Shown here: positions 30,659 to 41,846 of the stretch, piece by piece | Layout: the number at the start of each line of letters is the position of its first letter | Position numbering within the stretch: the stretch's first letter is position 1 | Source: Ixodes scapularis | Taxonomy: Eukaryota; Arthropoda; Arachnida; Ixodida; Ixodidae | Direction: 5' to 3' | DNA: 64,000 bases | NCBI RefSeq assembly: GCF_016920785.2 | Contig: NW_024609836.1 | Span: forward strand, 64,459,930 to 64,523,929 | The notes under the pieces: model-generated | What the model was told of the DNA's origin: nothing | The model's database searches: none | The model's input: the letters and a program-made list of their open reading frames with translations, nothing else | Program-made: the position numbers and the translations under genes

Positions 30659-31699
30659 CAACCCCTCCAGCTTTTCTACTCTGGCTTGCCCACTTGCGGC
30701 CGGCCATTACTTCATTCCCACCATAGTACAGCTTTTCTGGTCTTCCTTCTTCACCAGAGTGGAAAGGCTGAAACTATTCTTGAGGATTTGCCTCCTTCGT
30801 TCGTGTTTGTTAATTCGACAATTTTATTTGACACTTGTAAACCGACCCTTTTCATTGCTTTTATTTAGCACCCTGTGAAGTTTAAAGGGGTCATGAACCG
30901 ATATCGGGTTGGAATGTTCATAACTTTTCCGAGGCGTACTGGTCCCCTAGTCCAAGTGTAGTCGCAGAGGCCGCCACCAATTCAGAAGCTTCTAGTTCGC
31001 GGTGAAATTGCGAGGATTAAACGTGACTATTTCTTTTAGTCTTGCCTTCCCAAAGATTGATGTCGTCATTTAGGATCAAAATCACCCGCTTGTCGACAGT
31101 CGAGCGCGGCTCATGGATTGGACGGGAGCACTGCGTGAGCACCGTACATCGGCTCTTAACAATTAATGCCTCGGTGGACACTCGGGTAGTGGCTCGTGTC
31201 CAACCACTGCGGTGGTGAGAATAGTCGAACTCTAACAATCCCTGGAGCTCAGCACGCGTTTTCTTCCTTTAAAACCCCTGCGCGGCGATATGATTAATGT
31301 TGGCGGCATAAGATAGGCAACAGGCCACGTGGCCGCTTCTGGCTCCGAGTTGAGGGGATGAACGATGCTCATATTCCTCTAATTTTTTGGCGACTTCCAT
31401 TGCCTAGAAAAAAGAGCAAAGCCAAGTTCAATCAGTTATTAACGTTAGGGGGTTATCCTGAGTAGTATTTAGTAATGTATAGAAATATTTTTATAGCTCA
31501 TTTAAGCAACATCTAGAGGGGGTCGAAACTTGGGCAATAACTTGAGAACGACGCTTGTGTGAGACTTACAGTGACTGCCAACGTTCGGCTGTTCTTTATC
31601 GGTCACTAAAATATCTTCTTTTTTTTAGGTATTAATTCCGTACGCACATGTAGTTCTATGTAAAGTCATATTAATAAGTCGCATTTAGTCATTTCAAAA

Positions 31700-32350
31700 C
31701 TTGTGAAAAGCTCCACAGGACTTTTTCCGAACATGTGAAAAAGCTCGCATATCGAGCAGCCTCTTACAAATGCCTAACTACTCGGGCTTTGCCTTACACT
31801 TAGCAACTACAATCTTTACTCTTTTTACAAAACTGAAGAAGTAGGACCGCAACTGCTTCTTTCGCATTGGGTTCGGCGTGCCTGACGGCACTATTTGTAG
31901 TAATGCAGCCGGTCGACAGTAGGTCGGAAAGTTTGCTGCCGATTCCCCTCCAGGAAAGGCACTCCAGGCTGGAAGTCCGCCGTCACCACGGATTGGTCAC
32001 ATATAGTAAAAAAATCGTACGCGTGCCAATTCATCTCGAGGTACGCACTACGTCCTTTATCCTTGCGCCAGCGATGTCTTCATCGACGACAACGGGGCGA
32101 TGGCTCGGCGACGTCTTCGTGCAAATCGCCTTGGTAGTCGGGTGTGTCGCACGGTATGAATCCCGATTTTTTGATCGGTCCAAAATTTCTCCTTGTAAGA
32201 CAGACAGATTCACCGTTACCGCGAACGACAGTTCTGAACAAGAGGTCCCATGCCCGTCGTCCGCTGCCATCCGCGAGTCCCACGATACGCGATACGACGC
32301 CGTGTTGCAAATTACGCAGTGAACACATAGAGTGCTTCCGGCTCTCTGTG
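31700..32350 (-). pseudogene. degenerate minus-strand ORF family, block B
   Basis: Third copy of the family at 13501-14134. Frames contain PCDTPDYQGDLHEDVAEPSP and, beyond the conserved TGA, KGRSAYLEMNWHAYDFFTIC. It shows the uninterrupted site of the A-only TIR element at about 32284. Confidence 0.35.
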
Positions 32351-33374
32351 CAAATGTTTTTGCTTTTCTTTTTTAATCAACGTATTTGCAGCTTTTTAGA
32401 TGCCACAGAAATCGGGTTTCATATTTTTTGTATCAATATTGAGTGTGATCCTTCAATGACCAATGACTGATTAAATCTTGTGGTTGTGTCAGTGTGTCTA
32501 AACCTTAGAAAACGGCCCATGACCAAGGAGAAGAGAGTGAGCGCAACTTAAACCGACCAGTTCTCTATTGACGGTTTTTGGCCGGAAATAAAACAGATTT
32601 CGAGCCTCAAACTCTGTTCCGGGTAGTTGCATGGGCTCTCATATATCACGTACAACAAAAAACCTCATTGTCTTCAACCACGTCTCTGAGCTTGTGTATG
32701 TGGACGTGTGTGTGTGAACGTGTACGAGTAGGTGGGTTTGGGCTTTTTTGTATGACTGATGCAAAACAACCGAAAAATTGACTGTGGATGTCATACATGA
32801 AATTGAAAGGAAACAAAATATAGAATTGTATCTCGAAATATTAATTTACAGGTGAAACTGAGATGGCGGTTTTTGCTACTTTTCCTGCACATATATTTGG
32901 TATACCCTTGAGGTTCAGATATCAGGCACGCTTTTGTATGCCCGCATTTGTAAAACTATTTAGCATATTCAGCATTTGTTGTTGTCATGGAGCTAGGGAA
33001 AACTCTCGCTCAAGATATTTAGTATCAGGGTTTCAAAAGTTGGTGTCACGCTCGGGTTGCCTTTAGTATTCAATTAACCCATATTAATTTTCATGCCCTT
33101 GAACACTGATAGGTGAAAATAATCCCTGCGCTAAGAATCTTTTTTTTTTTTCCGCCGATGACCATTTTAACGAAATCTCGAAGGTCGGGAATTATTTCTT
33201 TATTTATTCCGCTTAATGTGCCAACAAACATCTCGAGCTCTTCTTAGTTCGCACATGTTACAAACAATAAAATAACGAATACAAACAAACAAACAAGCAG
33301 GATGTTATTTAGAAACTATAGAAGGAAATAAATAAAACTAAGGAGAACGGAGAACAACGAAGGACAGATGTTGG
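32351..33374. other. conserved B/C interval, no gene
   Basis: Shared with C 56300-57600; missing in A. AT-rich; no frame maintained. Confidence 0.4.
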
Positions 33375-34340
33375 TCAAGCGGCCAACAATGATCTTCTAA
33401 AATTTAATAGGGGCGAAAACAATCCTAGATCACTCCTATCACGATTATATAGAAGCTGAAGGCGTGTCATCTGGGACTGAACACCAACTTTCTGCAGGTA
33501 GGAAAGAAATGAAAATGTTATACGCTTTTGAAGAACACTGAAAGAAATCGCACTTAAAAGTAAAGGTGCATCAGATGTAGCGTTCACTATCTCATACAAA
33601 AAAAAGTAATGTCTCGCGCTAATCTTCATTTGTGCAACGATACCAGGTCAAGCAGATGAAGTAAGTATTCATAATCAAAATAAATGCGCCTCCCAACCCA
33701 TCTATCCTAAACAATTCGCACGAGATGACGCTGAACTTTTTTCTAAAATACATGATAGAGTCGATCCAATAATGCTCCATACGACTGAGCAGAACTCATG
33801 TTTAGACAAAACCAAGGCGCGAAATAGATGAATGATGCCAGGGTAAGTACAAAAATTCCGCGTCACACGGGAAATAACGCCTAGCACCTGGGTAAGAATC
33901 ATACACAACTTTCGAAACATGCTCAGTAAACTAAAGCCGGGAATTAAACAGCAATCCCAGGTCACGAACGGTACCTGACCTCGCAAAAGCTGAACCTAAT
34001 ATAGTATACGAGTACTCAGTGCAGCTTGTCTTACGGGTGAAGGAAACAACCTTGGTCTTACTGGGGTTAAGTACCAAATTGTTTTTCAAGCACCAGTTTA
34101 GGATTGCCTGAACATCGTCTTGCATCCTTAGGCAGTCAGTAGTTGAATGAATTTCACGATAAATCATGAAGTCGTCTGGAAAACTGCAGCACCTTTGAAA
34201 GTTGAACACAGTCTACCAAATCATTGACAAAGATGTTGAGTAACAGCGGCCCCAGATTGGACCCTTGAGGCACTCCAGTATTTAAAACACATAAGGCAGA
34301 AAGTGACAGCCTATCAAGTTCAAATATATTATTCATAGTT
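33375..34340 (-). pseudogene. second LINE RT remnant, minus strand, block B
   Basis: Minus-strand fragments in order: TGVPQGSNLGPLLLNIFVND (motif B region), NLVLNPSKTKVVSFTRK, VRDLGLLFNSRL and a C-terminal RLQLLYNRDRSDLGLFSPLL. The FADD box is altered here (RCCSFPDDFMIYRE region). In copy C it reads LQFADDFKIYRKIH. Non-LTR element of CR1/Jockey-like type, frameshifted. Confidence 0.75.
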
Positions 34341-34569
34341 TTTCAATAATATACAACATATATCTTCATAGTGTATTGTCAATAGTTTCTTAGGAGAATT
34401 TCCACAGTTCTGTGATTGCTTTCCGAAAGGTTTTAGAATGTTCCTCGAAAATTATGCGGAAGTCCACAATTGCAGTTGTATTTTACGCCGAGCTACATAC
34501 ACTACATTTTGTGGACGTTATTCGTCTGTCATCTAATAAGACCCCATCAATAGCATTACGATTGTTGAA

Positions 34570-34705
34570 TATCGATAGTTTCTTGATATTTCACAATAAA
34601 CAGTTCCACGATAGTCGACTACCGATAGTATGCTATCGGCTTCCATGATAATCGACTATCGATAGTTTTACGATACTCTACTATCGATCGTAGAATCGAT
34701 GGTGT
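34570..34705. mobile_element. CTATCGATAG iteron cluster, left, block B
   Basis: Same organisation as 17985-18115. Confidence 0.5.
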
Positions 34706-35765
34706 GCATTGGAACGCAATATTTCCATGCGGTTTTCGGTTGATACGCGAACTCAGGTTGCGTGAAAAGTGAGTCGCGAAAAACACAGCAACCTGAAAAG
34801 TAAACAAAAAAAATAAAAGAAAGAAATGTTTTCTAGCAATTCGCGGAGCTGAATTGAACCGAAATAATTGTTGTTGTTGTTTTTTTTCGTCTTAGACAAA
34901 ACTGATCAATTCTTTTTGCGGTGTTTTGCTCATGTGGGAAGTCAAAAAGTCCAAGAAGCGCAAAGCTCTTTAACGTTCCATTTTCAAGCTTTTCACATAA
35001 CGCTCGTCTTCATAATTTATAAAGTTCGTCTCGAAATCTCAAACGAAATGAACACGGTAACTATAAATTCTACTGGATTTCTGCTCTTATGTATTTCTTT
35101 AACTAATGCCCACATTCGTCCCAACCTTTTATCGGGGAACGGAAGGGACTTATCAAAGAAAATATAACACCAGGACATACCCAATTCGTACGTCAGCAAA
35201 AGTGACCAATTATTGAGCCTGTTTGGTTGCAAAACGGCCAGTTGGGCTAGTTCGCTTTTCATCTCGGACTAAATGCAAAAAAAAAGGACAAAAAGAGATA
35301 TGGACACCACGCCTAGTGTTGTCTATACCACTCTTTGTTTTTGTTTCTTCTTTTTTTTGAAATTCAGTTGAAACCTGTTTGGTGTTTCTTGTCTTCATTT
35401 TTTTAAAGCTGTGTGCAATTTACTTACGCCATGATTTCATTGTACAACTGATCGGATATTAAAAGCGATACAAAGGCCAATGGATAGTTGAGAACCTGCA
35501 CTAGTTGCCATACGGTGGTGCATCTAATCTGCTCTCAAAATAACTCAGCGGATTTTATAATCTGTCTGAAGTTAAAGCCTAGCACCGGGAAGAGGAGGGT
35601 GGGGGGGACCCATTTAACAGTTACAGCTACAGAAGACAGAAAAACAGCTTCGATCTCTGGTAGCAGAGACTGCAAAGACCAAAACGTTTTCTCCTCAGAA
35701 ACACAAACATCAAGGCGCACCGCTCTTCTGAGCATTGCTAGACAAGGAGCCGCGGCTTTTAATTA

Positions 35766-36116
35766 AGGGACGCTAACGTGTTACAGTTTTGGGAAGAGAG
35801 AAGGGAACGCCATCCAGAACTCTACCCATTGGCGCAAGTAGCGCTTGGAGTGCCTGCGACCCAGGTCAGCATGGAGCGAATCTTTTCGGCACTGAAGTTC
35901 ATTCTGTCGTCTCAGAAGTGCCGTCTTTCCCCGGATATGCATTCTTCGCTCAGCTGCCTGACATTGAACTGCGCTTTCACCCACATCCCATGGTGCCGCA
36001 GAACTAGCTCGTTCGTTCCACACAGTAACGTGAACCTTTGCTTTCTCTATGTATCATTTTTTTTAAATATGCATAGTTTATATTTTGCTGTAGTCATTTG
36101 TTTTCGTAGCATATGA
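35766..36116 (+). pseudogene. hAT transposase C-terminal fragment, block B
   Basis: LAQVALGVPATQVSMERIFS and RLSPDMHSSLSCLTLN: the same dimerisation domain as at 19189, with an Ala-to-Ile change in the ERxFS motif. Followed by the X right end at 36121-36240. Confidence 0.75.
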
Positions 36117-36120
36117 ATAC

Positions 36121-36240
36121 GAACCGGTTCAAACCGGTTTGAACCTTTATTATTTCACTCCGGAGTTGAACCGGAGCTGAACTGTTTTCCCTGAACTGGA
36201 ACGAAAACCGGAACAAAAAACATTTCGGCTCGACACCCTG
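36121..36240. mobile_element. hAT-like element X, right end, block B
   Basis: Ends ttcggctcgacaccctg; carries the aaccggttcaaaccggttt iterons. Confidence 0.65.
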
Positions 36241-36255
36241 GTTTTAATGTAGTCG

Positions 36256-36355
36256 ACGATCGATAGCACTATCGATAGCTTTTCACTATAGACAGTTATA
36301 TTTGGCTTCCACTATCGATAGTATCGATACCACTGTCAATAGTTTGCATCACTAG
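36256..36355. mobile_element. CTATCGATAG iteron cluster, right, block B
   Basis: Ends tttgcatcactagtg as in A. Confidence 0.5.
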
Positions 36356-36361
36356 TGTATG

Positions 36362-36500
36362 TGTTCGTTGGTGCGCGCATGACCCTTAACGTGCATCTGC
36401 GTGTTCGCGTGTATGCATGTACGTGCGCATGCACGCGTCTGTGAGCGTGTGTGTCCACGCGTGACCATGCGTGTCTGTGCACGGATGCGCGTGTGTGTAC
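36362..36500. repeat. alternating purine-pyrimidine tract, block B
   Basis: Nearly identical to 19786-19920. Confidence 0.7.
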
Positions 36501-36531
36501 CTTCGTTGTGTTCAGCTGTCGTAGATAAAGA

Positions 36532-37043
36532 CACTGCATCCTGGGAAAAATGCGCCAAGCTCTCCTCAATGTCGCTATTTCGGTTCATGGAATGAGCAGT
36601 TTTTCATTGACCTCAACATTCTTGGTGATCCGATATAAATTCGCTGGTGCCGGGCAGCTTTGTAGAGACGTTTCAATGCCTTCAAGCGGTGGTTGGAGAC
36701 ATTCAAAAATAATTTGTATTGAAAGACATAAAATGAGCACTATAATTTTGAGATATCTGCGGAGGTAAGCCTTACTGAAAACGTGATTGCATACATAGTG
36801 CCAAAGACGCTTATCTTGGCGATGAGAGCTTTCAAGACGATGATGCTCAAAAGCGAACTTGGACTCCATCAGAACGACCCTTTCTAAGCTTCGCAGGTTT
36901 TAACGGACCCCGATGGCGATTGTTAAAGCAAAGAGAAACCAGTCAATCAGCTCGCGTGGTTTAGTTTTTTGTATGTTAGTATTTGATTGTGTCCGACTAT
37001 CTGCAAAGCAAGGCAAGGGCGCTATATTTCCCAGAATCCAGTG
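36532..37043. mobile_element. 0.5-kb TIR element, block B
   Basis: Starts cactgcatcctgggaaa and ends tttcccagaatccagtg, the clearest pair of the three copies. Confidence 0.6.
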
Positions 37044-37763
37044 AGTTTAGTGTTAGATTATGAGAGAAAGATTAAAATCGCTGTGCTGCTGTCTTCCGAA
37101 AAGAATATTATAACGGGAACATACTGTAAAAAACAACTGAGCCTAGCGAATTCACGCAATGTAAAGGCTCGATCAACTTGGGTTGACATTCATGCGAAAA
37201 CAGCCACCATTCTTCTAGGATAACACAATAGTATTACGTGTAAAGAAGCTTGACACTTGCTGAAAACACTTTCTTTGTATTCATAATTTTGCGTCATGCT
37301 GATGCAGATTATAATGAAAAAATCGTCAAAAATATACATGAAAGGGAGCAACGTCCGTCTGGCAGAGCGTAAAGAATCCTCGGAAGGTACAACCCAACAA
37401 TAACTGTTTACACTGCACCTGGATGTGAACAATGAAGATGATAAAAAAAGTAGAAAACAAAGACGACGAGAAGAAAAAACTCTACAGGACGAAGCTGTGC
37501 TTGGAACTGAAGCTTTATTAGTAAAAAAGATAAAGGAAAGCACATATGCAAAACAAATAACAGACACCAAATATCAGCACCTACTCATCTATCAAGCACG
37601 ACAGTACCATAAGCGCTGAGTGTCCTCAAAAACCACCTTTCATAATCGCTTGCAGAGATCCCACAAATGAAAATAAAATATGCTTTTATAAGTTCTTGTT
37701 GGTTTTTCGCTGCGTCTGGCCAGGACATAAACTTTACGGAAAGCCGGCACGCACTCGCATCTA
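37044..37763. other. conserved intergenic, block B
   Basis: As 20464-21235; nothing recognised. Confidence 0.35.
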
Positions 37764-38225
37764 CAAGGTGTCATAAAAAAAATTACCGGTTTTTTTTTTT
37801 TGTTTTTTTTTTTTTTACCACAAGAATATCTAGGAATCGCCGAACGCTCATTCTCCGCCCAGAGGTAGCGCTAGAGGCCACAACCAGATGTCAAAGTTTC
37901 AGCCCCTCACGGTACCTTATTCAAAATTTACTAATTATTTTCTGAAAATTTTAATAGAAAAATGGAGTCCATTTTTGCCCGTTTTTGGTTTCTAGTGCCA
38001 TTGAGCCCATGCATGTATTCAAAAACTCCGTCGGGCGCCATTTTCCCATTGAAATTTTCAGAAAATCGGTTATAACTTTTCAATAAGGCGTCCGTTCGGG
38101 CTGAAACTTTCGCATCTGGTTGTTACCTCTAGGGCTACTTTTGGGCGCAGAATGAGCGTTGGACGATGCCTAGTTTATTTTTGTGGTAAAAAAAAAAAAA
38201 GTTTAATTTTTTTTGTACACTCTGT
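37764..38225. mobile_element. 460-bp foldback element, block B
   Basis: Arms as in copy A; the T/A runs flanking the arms differ in length. Confidence 0.8.
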
Positions 38226-38700
38226 ACTGCAATGTGTTGCTTAATATGCCCCAAAAGTGGCCCCCAGTGAATAGGAATGCTCTCTAAGCATGTCACTGAG
38301 ACACCTCCCCGTCTGCCCCACTTAACACATATTAGACGATATGGGGATTTCGTAAAACAAACGGGCGAAACACACGTCACACACCGTTCTCAGTCCGCTG
38401 TAGTGCGGATGCCTTTTTGGCGACTAGACCCGTCACCAACCCTAGAACACAATTGCCTCAATTTTCGATGCACCGAGAACACTACTGATATGCCGTACCT
38501 CCCTCCTACTTCCTTCAGGTTATCAGAGACCCGATATAGGTACAGAACGATTACCATGCGTTTTCTGTCAATTTTCCCTTTAGCCTTCTTCACACCTTTG
38601 GCCTTCTTCAAAAGGGATATTGCTACCTTCGTCAACATCATTAGCCTCCCTCCCTGCTCCCGGAAACTGTCATTCGACATGCGAAAACACAACTTCTTGA

Positions 38701-41078
38701 AGGGATTGTCCGGTCGAAACCGGAAATACTTAAGTTCTTACGCTCGTTACGTTGAGGGAGCCTTCATATAGACAAATGTCATTTTTATTTTGATATATGA
38801 TCTCCCGTTATTAATTAAACCTTTCATGATCCTATGTACGAAACTGCACCCCGAATTTCGCCAGTGTCAATGGCTGACATCCGTAGGTGCTGCGTGACGT
38901 CACCACACGCAAAGGTTTGTCGGATGGTCGGGAAAACAAGCGTTGGTCGATGGATGTCTTGTATTTTGTTTCGAATTATATAGTCTCCTAGGCAGTACCC
39001 TACTGAAATACGGTTCTTTTAATGCAGTTCCCAAGCACGTGCAAAAAAGTCATGCCTTTTAGCAGGATATTACTCGCAGACAGTCATAAGCGTCGAGCAA
39101 ACGTATGCCGTTTCGCGCAAAGACAACTGCGACGGGCGCCGATCGAATTAGGGGCGCTTGCAAAGCAAAGGATGCACATTGCGCCTCTGAAGCGGCACTT
39201 AGGTATACGAAGCGTCATCTGGGTACACATTTCGGCAGATCCACTGGATCGGTAATGAGGCTGCGGGTCATTCCCTCAGAGGCGACGTCCGTGGGTCGAA
39301 GGCAAACTGCGAACCGTTCAAATGCATGTCGTCACTTGACTTGGACGAGTTCGGTAAATCGTGTGCTACGCTCCATTTTCACACGCGGGTCAAAGAGATA
39401 GCGGGCTGCACGCGTGTTGAATACAACTTCTGGTATCATTTCGAGATGGCCACGCTGTTGGTTTCGGTTTCGCTGCATAATCAAGGTCGGTTCGATTCGG
39501 CCAGGAAGTTCTTAACTTTTGTCGGTTAGAAGTCAAGAAGGTAGCGGCAAATGCCCCTCAAAGGGAATCTTTGCATTTCGACGATAGGTTCGCGGCATCA
39601 GGATCATTTTGCGTCGGGGGAGTCACTGGCGGCAGCGCGCGGTTGGTATACAGGTCACCTCGAAGACGAAGGCCTGCCGATAGCGTCTTGGCCAAGACAA
39701 TTATCGACCGTAACTTTGGCGTCAAGTTGAAGCGAGCATCGGCAAAAAAAATGCCGATTCTCGGTGTTTTTCCCAGGCCCGTTAGTGTGCGTCCACAGAT
39801 ACCAGCGGACGAAGCATGCAGTATTATGCTCAGCTACGGCGACATGCGAGTGCCAACGCACTAAATCCCAGACCTCTGCAAAATGTATCGGAGTCTTCAA
39901 TATGCATCCAAGAGCAACTGAAGGCGGAGACCATCAAAAAGGCAATACCTTTCCCGTGTCTGTAAGTAAGAATATCAACACTGTGGATCCCCGCATAGCA
40001 TCAAAATGAAACAATTTACGTGAGCCACCATTTTAACACTCACCACAGGGAGTCAAATCTACACGAGCAGGTGCCTAAAACGCTTTTAGAATATCATACT
40101 GAAGCAAATTCCTACCCTCGGTTATGATCTCAATTCCGCGTCCACCGCGGGTACGTTATTATCATAAATGAAAGGAAATGCAACCTCCGTATCGCCGTTA
40201 TTGTTAAACATCGCAGACATTTGAGCAATCGCTGCGAAAAATGACACAGCGAGCAGAGACGGACGAGGAGTTCTGCTATCGCCGTCTGCTCTTCTCGTCT
40301 GCTTCTGCACGGACGCTGAACCGAGTCCGGAGCCGGTGCAAGATTTTGAGGAACTGGGTCTGAACTCGTTCAGAACTGGGATGAATCGAACGCGCCAGTG
40401 CAGCGGTCGTGCAACTTCTGGTTGAATCGAATGCACCAGTTCCTGCACTGCCGAACTAGTTCAGCCAGTTCAGGCGAATCGAACAGACCTAAATTGACTG
40501 ATCCGATTTGGGCGAGGAGTGGGTGGACGTAGTTTAATATCGTTGGCACAGCATCACACCCAGCTTACAAGCCTTCTGTCCCCTGAGAGCTCAGCTCGTA
40601 GCTTTCTTCTGTGAGATGATTGCTGCATAAGCAGGATCTCGGATCTGGACGGGAACCCAGTCCCTATGCACGACGGCGATCGACTTTGCTTGTCACAGCG
40701 CGTCTCGCGGAAAAGTGTGAAACGTCATGTCTTGGCTCGCATGTGCCGCCCGGTGGTTGTTGCACCCAACCGCGCAGCAAAAATCTCACCCAACCACGAA
40801 AAAAGTCGCGCACAACAACAAATACGAAGCACGCTGATGCGTTCACTCGCAGGCGAACAACGAGACAAAAATGCTCGCTTTGTGTTTTGTGACGTCAGAG
40901 CTTCAATGTTGCCAACGAAAGCAGCGTTTACGCTAGCATGCGATTGGAGCAGTATAAATTCAATTACTCACGTGGAGGGGCATATAAAATTCGGATATTG
41001 CACGCACGATGCTTCTGGAGGCAATAACAATGATATTCAATTGTTTTGTCGAATACAAAATTTGACCGGAAAATCCCT
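38701..41078. mobile_element. 2.4-kb TTAA-flanked TIR element, block B only
   Basis: Ends agggattgtccggtcgaa and, inverted, ttgaccggaaaatccct. TTAA lies at the right (41079-41082), TTGA at the left (38697-38700), and a single TTAA in the uninterrupted copies A (about 22180) and C (about 62976). This fits a piggyBac-type TTAA target, though the termini do not look like classic piggyBac ends. Inside are several short frames (e.g. 39105-39401, 39571-39864) and no recognisable transposase, so it is probably non-autonomous or decayed. Confidence 0.7.
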
Positions 41079-41846
41079 TTAAGAGCCGAAGAAAGACACG
41101 CGACAGCAATCCGTCCTTTCACAACTTTGGAATGTGAAGACCGTTAGTCCAGAATTGAGCAACTGGAACGACAGTGTAGTTGCTCTCTTACCTTATTAAA
41201 AATGGAAACAGGTTGACGGGTGGTGTCATTTTAATACTTGTCATCACATAAGGTCACGGTCCAAAGTAGTCAAATCAAATCTAAACATGTCACAGAAAAA
41301 ACTGTAAGTTTATAAAATGCATGGAGCACGAGGTCTATTCTGTTATAAATGTTATAAGCCCGCCCCCCCCCCCCCCGGCCCCTCCCTCTCCCGTCTTACG
41401 TCGGCCCTCGACCTATCCGGTGTGGGCCATCTGGGCCCCACCCACAAAAGAGTTTGGTACCATTGGTATAGTGGCTCAAGGAAAATTGCTTTTATTAAAA
41501 TTATGTTTAACTTCCTCTCATTCTTGAGGCTTTCCATATGTTATACTTCAAAATCTTATACCACTGTTCAAAAAAGAATATAAAAAAGAATAATGGCCTC
41601 CCTGCAGCCGGGATAAAATTTCCGCAGCCTGTGACGCAAATATTTTATTAATATCTCTCATAGAAAGTGCGAAATTCAATTGTTCTGATTAGCTCGCTGT
41701 CACGGACTTTGAGAACAATGCGTGTGACAGGCCGTGTCATTTTCTACAAAAAGAAATGGATAAAAAATGCTTTCTTTACTCCGGTGAAGCACTATATAAA
41801 CCCACTCCGAAATCTGTAACTACATCATCGACATCTACCGTCCAAG
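41079..41846 (+). promoter_or_regulatory. promoter-containing upstream region, gene C
   Basis: Resumes the sequence shared with A and B. Contains the C-run plus hAT-like end (41335-41470) and the conserved proximal promoter with TATATAAA at 41793-41800. Confidence 0.6.
41793..41800 (+). promoter_or_regulatory. TATA box, gene C
   Basis: TATATAAA, 47 nt before the ATG at 41847. Confidence 0.8.

Larger units (their letters stand above)
27691..31690. other. block-B-specific interval, no confident gene
   Basis: About 4 kb without counterpart in A or C, which have 8-10 kb of other sequence at this place. It holds a tRNA-derived repeat (28926), an imperfect hairpin (30583) and a tttaaaggggtcatgaacc stretch (about 30878). 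Overlapping 60-110 codon frames near 30190-30880 lie on both strands and are not persuasive. Confidence 0.4.

Noticed and set aside
36336..36588. Arg/Thr/His-rich ORFs (also at 19732 and 60567)
   Set aside because: By-products of the alternating purine-pyrimidine tract.
38277..38771. 164-codon plus-strand ORF in block B
   Set aside because: Its last part lies in the B-only TTAA-flanked insertion, and the equivalent frame is interrupted in A and C.
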